Part shown: piece after piece, positions 12,831 through 22,920 of the stretch
How positions within the stretch are numbered: position 1 is the first letter of the stretch
Layout: each line of letters opens with the position of its first letter
The notes under the pieces: model-generated
Told to the model about the DNA's origin: nothing
Database searches by the model: none
The model's input: only the letters and a program-made list of their open reading frames with translations
NCBI GenBank assembly: GCA_949152475.1
Contig: OX424563.1
Coordinates: forward strand, 18,015,001 to 18,079,000
DNA: 64,000 nt
Reading direction: 5' to 3'
Origin: Terebella lapidaria
Taxonomy: Eukaryota > Annelida > Polychaeta > Terebellida > Terebellidae
Translations under genes and position numbers: made by a program

Positions 12831-14167
12831 TCCCAAAATTACACAAATATCCACACAGGTTCAGCATTATGTTCCACCAAAGTCCTTTCTAAAGTATTAA
12901 CTGTAATATTGTCTAAAATTAAACAGGGTCTCCAAAAGTACTGTGAAACCATCTATTCTACATGTTCTAGAAGTGGTATCAACCAAATGAAGTATTAAAA
13001 AATTCCAAATCTTTATTGGAATATCTACATGCTCACACACTTTCAAAAGTAACGTCTATCAAAACATTTGATTTCTCCACTTTGTACACAACTATACCTC
13101 ATTCTGAACTGGAGTCTCAGCCTAAAAACCTCATCAATAATTCATTTTTCTCTAGAAAGGGACAACGTCGGTATCACTCTATTGTAGTAAATATACTACG
13201 GCTTATTTTGTTAAAGGCCACTCTGATACCCCATACAAACATACTGAAATAGATGTGGTAAATATGGTTCATTTTGTGATTGATAATATTTTTGTGGAAT
13301 TTGGTGGCTGAATATTGAACAAACTATTGGTATTCCCATAGGTACAAACTGTGCACCATTATTGGCAGACCTGTTTCTATAATTATATGAATTAGATTTT
13401 ATTAAACATTTACAACGAGAAGGTTCTAAGAAACTAACATGTAATTTTATTTTCACTTTCCGATACATAGACGATGTATTGTCGCTTAATAATCCCAAGT
13501 TTGGTGATTATTAGGATGTAATATACCATGAGGAACTTGAAGTTAAGGATACCACAAACTCCGCTACTTTTTTCAACTATCTAGACCTGAGATTGGAGGT
13601 TGATAATGATTCTAACCTGTCAACCAGATTATATGACAAACGTGATGATTTCAATTTTTCCATAGTCAATTTCCCTTTTCTGAGCAGCAACATTCCTGTG
13701 TCACCAGCATATGGTGTATCTGTTTCTCAACTTATACGCTATTCCAGAGCTAGTTGGAAATATGAGGACTTTGTTTATCGGAGTGCCCAGCTAGTCTCTA
13801 AACTGCTGCGACAAGGATATGTTTCACAAAGACTCATGGCTGTCTTTGAAAAGTTATATGGAAGTCATCATGATCTGGTTGATAAATACACAAAATGCCT
13901 GCCATGTAACTAGATCTATTCTCATGTTAATTTTGGGGAATTCATGACGGGTGCCACTAGTGGGGCAGGAAATGCTCACTCTTTCCAGAACACCTGATTT
14001 CACCTCTTAATGGTCATTTTTGGGGGTTCATGAGTTTCCCTGTCATTTTTGTTTTCGCTCACTTCGTCTGCCTGATATGACTCTCTGTCCCCAGACTATG
14101 AGTTTGGATAACGGACACTGTTTTGTTGGCTCGGAATACTTAATATTGAGTATTGATTCTACGTCTA
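12830..14167 (+). pseudogene. Reverse transcriptase remnant (Penelope-like?), copy 1
   Basis: This is a broken RT of the same family as 46291-47327. In order there is a 'KLHKYPHRF' segment near 12830, a frameshift near 12860, then RT motif A ('KTFDFSTLYTTIPHSEL', about 13050-13103), a 'GIPMGTNCAPL' block near 13333, the catalytic 'FRYIDDVLSL' box near 13460, and a C-terminal block with 'SPAYGVSVSQLIRYSRAS' (13593-13913). Several frameshifts and stops, for example TGA near 13308 and TAG near 13512, make it inactive. The non-coding 3' part to about 14167 matches the ends of the other two copies. The KLHK motif and lack of integrase suggest a Penelope-like element; another non-LTR group is possible. 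Confidence 0.75.
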
Positions 14168-15620
14168 TTAAAAAGGATTTTGTGAACAATATTCTTTGAT
14201 CAAAATCGATTTTTCCATTTTATTATGGAGATTTAACATCTCCATAGGCTCTATGAGGGCCATAGGCTCTAAAGTGTATTCGCGAACCATGGAAGCATAC
14301 ATTGATCATTCATCATCCACAGAACCTGCTATTTCTTTACGATTTGACGTGCTGACTTTCACAACAAGATGTGTTGTTGTGACAATATCATGTCAAGTTA
14401 TCATAACATGACTTGTGATGTCAAATTGTAAGAAATATCTTGCTGATTATATCTTGTTAAACTCGCCTTGTTGTGAAAGTTAACATGACAAGTCGTGATG
14501 AAACAACATGTTGAACGGATGATCAGTGTATGCTCCCCGAACAGATGCAAGTGTTTTCGTACCGTCAACCTCGAAAGGGGGGCATCATTCAATGTTGAAC
14601 GCACACACAAACTTCGGGGTCTTTGCACTGGACAAATTTGTCACTAGTGATGAATGCTTCGACGAACCTATCGAGATACAAACTCATTGTATCTTTCTCT
14701 TGAAATTTCACTTTCTTTCTCACCGTTAAAAATAGACATACAAACTGATGTTATTTGCCTGACAAACACTCGTTTAGTTCTCGTTCTCGCTGAGTTTTCA
14801 TTCGCTCATCGATCGTTGTCTATGCTCCATTGAAAAAAATAATATTTTACCTTTCCGGGAAAACGACCAGAAACAAGACTTTTTTTGGCTTACAGTTCTA
14901 GTTTCTGTAAGCCTCACTGACCTGAAAACATCGAGAGATTACGGACACTGGCACAGGCATTCATTTATCTAAAACGGTTCATTTTCATCAGGGCGACCTA
15001 GTAAGCAGTGAAAATTAGAATGTGTATCTAACCATGAATTTAATTACACAGAGCTAGATTGAAATACATTCATATTGGGAAGAATTCGGTGGAGAACTCG
15101 TACTATTTGTTTTCAATGAAACTGATTCTAGACCTCAATTCTCTCTTGCAGAAGAGAATATACTCCAAATGATACAATATTTCAGAAACCATTGTGCGAA
15201 AGTATATACGCCGTCTAGGGGAAGTCCAGGGAAGGTCGCATAGCCGGGGAGGCCCGTGCGAGTAAACAATACCACCTGAACGCTTCAAAATAAATGAATA
15301 CATTACCAATATTATAACCTCACAGTATATAGTGGTACAAATGGTTATAAATCATATCAAAGATAACTAGCATATCATGGATACATTAACCTTCGATTCA
15401 AATACAAAATTGCACGAATTTCAAAGTTTGACATTGGCTGTCAAAACACAACAACTGTCTGCTCCAATCTGTTTTGATCGTGGAGGACTTTTGCGTCAGT
15501 CTAGAACGGTGTGTGGTGTATCTTTATCTGCAGAAAAGCACATAGAATCATTTTGCATACCTTTTATGATGTTTTTGGGGGTGTCTTTTTACAATAAATT
15601 GAGAGAAATATAGTGTCTGA
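14168..15620. other. Non-coding stretch with a small hairpin
   Basis: An 18-bp imperfect inverted repeat lies at 14351-14368 and 14467-14484 (core 'actttcacaacaag' against 'cttgttgtgaaagt'), with further palindromic words between the arms, suggesting a small MITE-like element. The rest to 15620 shows no gene I can support. A short helix-turn-helix-like stretch near 15180-15245 is interrupted by stops upstream and downstream. Confidence 0.45.
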
Positions 15621-17340
15621 CTTTCCCCTCCTGATCATGTTCACAACGATAAGAAAGAAGGATTCTGGAAACGGCAGAGGACAGAGGTTAGATCAAGGGC
15701 CCTGAATCCTGCCATGATCGGCTCATTTTTCGTGGACTTACATGAATTGCTGAGTATAGAAGGCCTCGTTGACCGTCCACAAGTAATCTGGAACTGCGAC
15801 GAAACTGGGGTCTACTTAGAGCATGAACCCACTAGAGTGGTTGCCCGTCGCGGATCCAGAAATGTGCCGAGGAGGACAGGCAGTAGCCGGCAAAATATCA
15901 CGATGTTAGCGTGCATTAATGCAGCAGGAGTCTGCATGCCACCCATGTTTGTTGTGCACGAGAAAATGAAGCAATGCCTGAATGCCGTAAATATATCCGA
16001 TGGGCCCCCTGAGTCAATGTGGATATACAAGCAGAAGGCATGGATGGAAGACTCACTTGGTCTGCCATGGTTCCATAATGTTTTCCTGAAGAAATGTGGC
16101 GATGGGAGGCCCCAAATCCTGCTCCTGGACTCGCATCATTCCCACGAAACACTGAGTTTGTTGGAGGAAGCGAGAGAAAACCAAATCACAGTCATGGCCA
16201 TCCCACCCCACTCTACCCACTACCTGTGTCCACTAGACCGTACAGTGTTTGGTCCCTCCCAGCGAATGTATGACACGACATGCTCTGAGTTCCTATCAGA
16301 AAGTACAGAAAACACGGTTCACAAAGCTACGGTAGCTAGCTGATTAATACCGCCTACACCAAATCGTTCACTCGCAGTAACATAGTATCAGGGTTTGAGA
16401 GCACAGGATTGTGTCTATATAATGCACTGGCACTCCTGAGAAAGCTTTCACCCCCTCCGTCCCTTTCGACAAGGATCCTGAGAAGTCCACTTTCATGAAC
16501 AAATATGTCCAAGATAATGATCAGCATCCTCTCCAGTGGGTACCACGTGCGATATCCGCAGCCAATGAAGTTCCACCCAACACCCCTGCTCCAGCAACTG
16601 ACGCCAACATTGAGGTTCGAAATGCTCCGTCTACTATGCCATCTCCAGCCCCTGACGCCAAAATTGAGGTTCGTAATGCTCCTTCTACTGTGCCATCTCC
16701 AGCACCTGATGCTTCTGAAGCTGAGCCACCTAGAGTGCACATTGTTCACACAGATTTGAGCATGATCCCTATGGAAATGCAGATTGATGAGGCAGACGAG
16801 ACGGCTGATGCCAGCCGAATTCTAGAAAGTCTGATGTCCGGAGGGCAGGTGCTCCAGCAGAGTGTTTGGGAATCAGACATTCCAAAATTTCTTCGGTCCA
16901 CCCACATCAGTCACTGCAGCTGTGCCTGCATCTATGTCCACAACTCCCTCCGTGGCCACGTCGACAACTCCCTCTACGTCTAAGAAACGTGGCATAACAG
17001 GGCACAGGCTACTCACTACTGAGGAGGTTTTACAGTCGAAGTGTGATGGGGAGGCCCGGGAAAGAAAATCTTTGGAAGAGAAGGAAGCGAGGGAGCGCCT
17101 GAGGTTTGAGAATAGGATGGAGCAGAAGGAAAAGCAAAAACAGCAAAGAGCAGGTTCAAAAGTAATCTCAGTTCTGTGGGTTGTCGATCTTATCACAAGG
17201 ATGATGTCCTTGATTGGGTGGCTTGTGATGTATGTTTTCGTTGGATGCACCAGCGTTGCGTTCCTGCCTTTCACAGTGCTATCATGGAGGAAGCGGTTCA
17301 GAAAAGTTTGTCTTTCAAGTGTCAGGCATGTTCCCATTAA
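15621..17340 (+). pseudogene. Pogo/Tigger-like DDE transposase with C-terminal PHD finger, broken
   Basis: An open frame from 15621 (after a TGA at 15618) to 16343 has the DDE_1 core: 'GFWKRQRTEVRSRA', 'VIWNCDETGV' (first catalytic Asp), 'LLLDSHHSH' (second Asp) and 'YLCPLDRTVFG' (third Asp). The frame then shifts: 'NIVSGFESTGL' near 16380, a Pro/Ala-rich linker with a tandem 'IEVRNAPST' repeat (16600-16700), another shift to a Ser/Thr-rich and charged coiled-coil-like part (16862-17150), and a third shift before a PHD-like zinc-binding end. That end has the series C-x2-C, WMH and C in 'ACDVCFRWMHQRC' near 17223, then 'FKCQAC' near 17316, stop at 17340. The N-terminal DNA-binding domain is missing. 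Transposases of this family bind and cut their own ends; here truncation and frameshifts imply no activity. No terminal inverted repeats were found. Confidence 0.8.
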
Positions 17341-17770
17341 AATCCTCAAGATCATTCAGAAAAGTGTGTACACGTATTAATATCGCTGGACTAGTATGAG
17401 GTGCTAGTATTCACCAATGCCAATTATATATGTTTATTTCGTTGTATGCAAGTTGCACATGTATATGGGTCACTGGATAAATACCAACAACTGTCAAATT
17501 TGCGAATGAAACATAATAAATTTGATGAATCACTGAATGCAGTACTTGTAGCACCGAAAACTGGTATATATTATTGATTCATCAGGGTTACATAATTGCC
17601 AATAAAGTGATTTAATAACTGTGTCCACCAAGGATCATCAGTTTAGTCAACACCAAACTTAAAAACACATAACATTTTGAATGTCTCAACGTGCAGTTAT
17701 CCATTTCAGCGGCATATTCGATACAATTTAAATGACAAATAATTGCATTCCTTAACCATATCAACAGCAG

Positions 17771-18148
17771 GAGGTGGCGTTCTACACGCCTGTTTTGCTG
17801 CAAAGACAAGCTACTAATTGGAAGAAAAGAGAGTTCGAGAATCGTCCAGACAGGATACCACAGTACTCGGAGAATGACCTCGTTCCTATGTACTTGATTT
17901 ATGAGTATGATAGAGGATTATCGAGGAAAGAACAATTCAAAATAACAAACTGCCTGTACAATCTGTTTGACTGCCGACAATACTTATATAATGTTTACAT
18001 TGAAGAAGTACGCAAAATTACATGTGAAATTGACATTTCACATGTATATCCAAATTTGTGTGATGTCTCGTTGATAACAAATATAAACAAGACAATTGCA
18101 AGTTATGAGGAGTTCATGTATATACCACCTAATTATATCAAGCTGTAG
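17771..18148 (+). CDS. Possible terminal exon of an unknown gene
   Basis: The frame is open for 126 codons after the AG of 'tatcaacagcag', which is preceded by an AT-rich region that could be an intron 3' end; an in-frame TAA at 17753-17755 rules out much more coding upstream. The peptide is well mixed and not repeat-like, with blocks such as 'REFENRPDRIPQYSENDL', 'LYNLFDCRQYLYNVYIEE' and a C-terminal 'EFMYIPPNYIKL'. An AATAAA lies 57 bp after the stop. I do not recognise the family. No upstream exon was identified; the decayed transposon at 15621-17340 would lie in or before an intron. It could also be a chance frame. Confidence 0.4.
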   Translation, partial: EVAFYTPVLLQRQATNWKKREFENRPDRIPQYSENDLVPMYLIYEYDRGLSRKEQFKITNCLYNLFDCRQYLYNVYIEEVRKITCEIDISHVYPNLCDVSLITNINKTIASYEEFMYIPPNYIKL

Positions 18149-18204
18149 TGTCTTGTTGAAGATTCAGATTACTGGCAAGTTAAACAAACACAGACTTCCA
18201 AAAA

Positions 18205-18210
18205 AATAAA
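18205..18210 (+). terminator. Polyadenylation signal AATAAA
   Basis: AATAAA lies 57 bp after the stop codon of the possible terminal exon ending at 18148. It supports that frame being the 3' end of a transcript, but such hexamers are common in AT-rich DNA. Confidence 0.35.
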
Positions 18211-19640
18211 GACAAAGCTGGAGAAATACTCAAGTTTTTTCTTCATTGTGCAGTAACATGAAAATAGAAATGCAAGAACTGTATATGTACGTACATGTAA
18301 ATAACTCTTGCAGATATTTCCAAAGTAAAAGTCATCTTACATATATATATATACTCACAAAAATTCGCCATTGCTGTGTTAAATTTCTACAAGTCTTCAT
18401 ACAATCATAATCAGTCTTCAAATAATTAAATATGTGACAAATATTCGAAAAGTTGAATGAACTGTACTGAGTATCTCATTGCTCATTACTACTCATCTGC
18501 GGCTATCATCAGCAGATGCGTGGTATAATATGCAATGGAATATAAACCCCAATTTTACCCGAGCTACTACTACATATTTTTGAAACAGATTTCCAATACA
18601 AACACTTTCTACTTACAAAACTATAATTCCTACACCTAAACACTGATTCAGTACTTTGTACAGAAAGACAATTTCGTACCGGACACTGTTTACAATTCAC
18701 GATGTTCTCCCGCGGACTATGAACGTGTGTGTTTCCAACTCTCCCCGACCACTGTCCGAGCTTCCCCGATATCGTCCGACTCTCCCCGCCCACTACTTTG
18801 ACCAACGTTTATATTACTTTTACGACTTTAGAATTAATGAATATTTATGACAGCCTTCCCAAGGGGAAAAATAAAATACGAATTCACTGATGTGACATGT
18901 GTATAACTTAGTTCACGCTCGATTTCATCAAACATGAGTAAGCTGGAATCGCATTGCATCAAGGGAAACAATGCACCCAGAATGGCGGTAATGTAAACTC
19001 AAACTGTCTTTACCAGAAACTCGCAATGAAATTAATTAGAAAGGGGCATTTGTTCGGACATGCAAGTGCAGATATATACCTGTTATGTTTTCTTCGTTCG
19101 ATTAGAAAGGTTTGGCAAAATCCATAACTTTCTTCCATTATCACTTTAAAACAACAGTTACCACACCTCGAGTTGGGGTTTCTAAAATTGGTCCTGTTAG
19201 TGCCTTCGTGCTTGAGTATGAATGGCCAAACAACGTTGTAGTAATTGGAAGAAATACTTTTTAATCAATGTAGTGCATTCAGTACATGAATGCGTGTGTT
19301 CAACTGCTTTACCAAACATAGAGCACTTAACGCCACATAACGCGAGATTCATTGACCGGACTCCATCACCATAAAATATAAATGAGATTGCCTTTTTAGT
19401 CCCAGAACACCAACAGTTTATGGATACAGCCGAGTCAATCCACAGTACACGAGGAAGTGAATAATTATAGATGGAGATTTCCAGCTGCATATTGCAATTT
19501 CTGGGAATATAGTTTTCTTAACGCAACCAGGCGATCTATATATACATGTACAGAAAAGTTGTGAATGCACTTATATGCATAAACAACACATGCATGTACC
19601 TATAGTCTTACCCATATGCATGTACTCATGCATATTACAC
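18211..19640. other. Non-coding stretch
   Basis: No gene is supported. There is a short TA-rich run near 18342 and a local repetition of 'ctccccg'-type words at 18736-18795 (for example 'aactctccccgaccactgtc' and 'gactctccccgcccac'). The rest looks like unique AT-rich DNA. Confidence 0.4.
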
Positions 19641-20269
19641 ATCCATTTCTCTTTTTCAACAAACGCTTCTTAGTTGGTTAATTAACAAAAACTCGGCCTT
19701 CATGTTGAAATGTGGAGAAATCTGTTTTTATACTCTATTATTTTGCTGAAGCAATCAATAATCATATACACGTACATACACATGTCTGATAACTCTGAAT
19801 GCCATCCCAATCATCATAAAGGTGAAATTTGCATTTGAACCTAGTATGTAGTAATGAATATGCTTTGGAGTAACGAGCACTCGATCACGTTCAACACAGT
19901 CGATAAATTGTGTTAGTGACTTACACAGAGATATGATCAACATATTTCCAATCCATGACTCAGAAACTGAAAGAAGATTGATCAACTTGAAACTATGGTC
20001 CAATTTACGTTTGAACACTCATTGGACAACCAAATTGTGTACGATATTAATTTCATGAATGCTCAAAACAAAGCATTGACATTTCTCCTGAGAACCAAAC
20101 ATAGCACCAAGGGTGCTGTAGCTTACTGGCAGATCATGAGAATTGCACAGAGTATTCATTTTCCAAAACACAACTCTATTGTCAAAACATATTACCGGAA
20201 ACACACTTCTGTATGGACCATAATACGAAATCAAGTTACATCTTGAAAGGTATTTTTCGTTAATGACAT

Positions 20270-21175
20270 ATATTCACAGACCGTCGATTCAAAGGCAACA
20301 AAACTTATACACATCACAAAGGTACAAAGTTAGAATCTTAGGCATTTTGAGCAAAATTGTCTCAATAGATTTTAAGAAATGGCTGCCAAAAACAAAAATC
20401 ATTCATTCTTTCGACAAAATATGGTAGTTTCGACCTTCCAAGGTCATTCGAGATCACCATTCAAATCGCAACATATGATTTCCTATTTGAATATGCCAAT
20501 ACTCAGGCTCTATCTTGAAGTGTTCTAGGAGTTTCCTCCGCAAAGCTCTTTCTATGAAGGCAAAATTGGGTGAAATTTCCAATATTGGGTGAAAAATCCA
20601 AAACATTTTTTAATGGCCAAAATAGTTTTTTGTGCTGGAAATGGCTCGGAACGAATATTTTTTTTCTTGCTTACCTGTCAAAAAATCCAAATGGCCGCCC
20701 CACGCAAACCGTCATTTTAAAAGCAACAAAACTTAGACACATCACAAAGGAACATAAGGAGAATCTTATGTATGATTTTAACGAGAACTGTCTAAAAAGG
20801 TTTTGAGAAAATGGCCAACAAAGACAACAATCATTGTTTTTTCGAGGTTGTTTTTACCTCCAAGGTCACTGAAAGTCCATTTGAATGTAATTAGGCTCTA
20901 TCTTGAAGTGTTCTATGAGTTTAATCCGCAAAGCTCCCAAAATGAATGAATTTTTTGCTGGAAATGGCTCAAAACGAAGAGTGGCTCGATTTGGGACAAA
21001 CATTTTTTTTGCCGACCCGTCAAAAAATCAAAATGGCCGCAACACGCAGACCGGCAATTCAAGGGCAATTAAACTTATACATGTCATAGAGGTACATGAA
21101 GGCAATGTTTCGAAACAAAAATCTCAAAAAAAAAATAAAAACAGGAACAAAAGTTATTATTCAACAAATATAATA
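20270..21175. mobile_element. Interspersed 'aaaatggccgcc / caaggtcat' repeat
   Basis: The sequence has no counterpart in duplicated copy 1, where only about 500 bp separate the flanking matches. It shares words with 28550-29420: 'tcaaaatggccgc', 'ttcaagggcaa', 'aaacttatacacatcaca', 'gctctatcttgaagtgttct'. Two or three diverged sub-units are visible (about 20280, 20700 and 21040). Open frames here are short and repeat-derived. Confidence 0.5.
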
Positions 21176-21970
21176 AATACACTAAAGGAGCATAACGTTC
21201 GATGTCTCAAGTGATTAACTACCGGTATTTATTACTGAGAAACATCAGGAAGAATTTTCCACCAGCGCTCTAAACCTAATCTAGTCTATGCAATGAAACA
21301 ACATTTAGAACATTGTATGCATAACCATAGCAATGATTCATTACATTTTCACGTCACCTTGTCTGCTGGGCTTAGTTCATATTTACAAACAAGCGTTTCA
21401 TAGTGTTTTCCAACCAATTCAAATCTGACAGATGTCAATGGCAACTGCTTTGACGTGGGTGGAAGTAGTATGGGGGGGGGGGGGGGGGATTTGGGGCCAT
21501 TTTTGGCGTGCCACCTGTGGCACCTGCCTTGGGTGGATGGCATACCTCTGTCACCCTGCGAGGTCATTGTCTTCCATTGTTATAAATAGAGGCAGGTGAG
21601 AAGCCTGGACTACATACCGTATCCCCCTCAATCCGTGAAACCATCTGCTTCCCATGCAATGGAATGTCGGGCAATACCTCCATAACATTCCTTATCCCCT
21701 GTGGGGCATGACTCCACCTGCGTTTATTTGCAATTGGGACATCTGGTCGGGGTAGGGTCCCCGCACCTGACCCGTCGCACCACCTGCGTCCTCCAATCGA
21801 ACGGTCCAATAGGATACCTCAGCCGGGAATTCCATCCACGCTATTACCATCTGCCCCACGGCTGTTTGAGCAAAGTTTGACCTAGTTTTCTGGGGCTTAG
21901 GTTGACCTAGATATGACGTCATAGGCACCTCCAAATATGGGCATGTGTCATAACGTTCGCCATTTACTCG

Positions 21971-22317
21971 TCATAACGTACCCATAAATGTTTGGAATAT
22001 CATAACGTACCCATAAATGTTTGGAAAATCATAACGTGCCATAAATGTCTGGAAAATCATAACGTACCCATAAATGTTTGGGAAATCATAACGTACCCAT
22101 AAATGTTTGGAAAATCATAACGTACCCATAAATGTCTAGAAAATCATAACGTGCCCAAAAATGTTTGACAAATCATAACGTACCCATCAATGGTTTGGAA
22201 ATCATAACGTACCATTAATGGTTTGGAAATCATAACATACCCATAAATGTGCAGAAAATCATAATGTACCCATAAATGTCTAGAAAATCATAATGTAACC
22301 AATAATGTTTGGAAAAT
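21971..22317 (+). repeat. Array of twelve 29-bp repeats, left arm
   Basis: The unit is about 'tcataacgtacccataaatg' followed by 'tttggaaaa', in 12 head-to-tail copies of 28-29 bp. The first seven, nearest the outer end, are mirrored one for one in the right arm, including the 28-bp third unit. The last five extend toward the centre, lack a mirror and are more diverged. The spacing suggests binding sites for an element-encoded protein; that is inference. Confidence 0.85.
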
Positions 22318-22614
22318 CATGTATTCATGTAATAATTTTTGCAATATTTTAAAACATTTTTTAAGATGAATTTTCCTTTTCATTCCAATTATCATATTAT
22401 CATAAAAGCATCATATTAAACTGAGTCTATGCCATTTTCTTAGTTTTTTTTTTATTTCACACCACACGTCTACTATATATACAATTTCTACACAATGGAC
22501 TATACAGGTACTACTTTTTTTGGATTTTTCGCAAATTTGTATTTTTTGGTTCGCTAAACTACGCATGCACAAAAATTATATACAGTTATCATGACAGATC
22601 TGAGGTAGGGTTCA

Positions 22615-22728
22615 TTAATATTCAATGTCCTCGTCCATAGAGTCCTCTTCTTCCGGCTGAACGACATCGTCGAATAGATGATTCGAAGAAGAGACGTTGA
22701 ATATGCAACATGAATTCTTGTGCTCTAC
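22615..22728 (-). pseudogene. C-terminal end of a lost protein, acidic tail
   Basis: On the minus strand a frame stays open from the right-arm repeats (in-frame stop at 22771-22773) to TAA at 22615-22617. The last residues are strongly acidic: 'DDVVQPEEEDSMDEDIEY'. It sits in the only unique part of the palindromic element, next to the arm boundary, so it may be the 3' end of the transposase gene of a parent element. No catalytic domain is present. A chance frame cannot be excluded. Confidence 0.35.
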
Positions 22729-22729
22729 A

Positions 22730-22920
22730 TTTTTGGGCACGTTATGATTTCCTAGACATTTATGGGTACGTTATGATTTTCCGAACATTTATGGGTACGT
22801 TATGATTTCCCAAACATTTATGGGTACGTTATGATTTTCCAGACATTTATGGCACGTTATGATTTTCCAAACATTTATGGGTACGTTATGATATTCCAAA
22901 CATTTATGGGTACGTTATGA
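22730..22920 (-). repeat. Array of seven 29-bp repeats, right arm
   Basis: This is the mirror image of the outer seven units of the left-arm array, six full and one partial, in inverted orientation. The order of variant units, such as the short 'cgtgccataaatg' unit and the 'gggaaa' unit, is the same counted from the outer end. Confidence 0.85.

Noticed and set aside
15170..15260. Helix-turn-helix-like stretch upstream of the transposase
   Set aside because: It is interrupted by stops on both sides, is 360 bp away in another frame, and does not resemble the usual pogo N-terminus.
21971..22317. Regular 29-bp repeats resembling a CRISPR array
   Set aside because: Units are head to tail with no unique spacers, lie in arms of an inverted-repeat element, and the DNA is animal.
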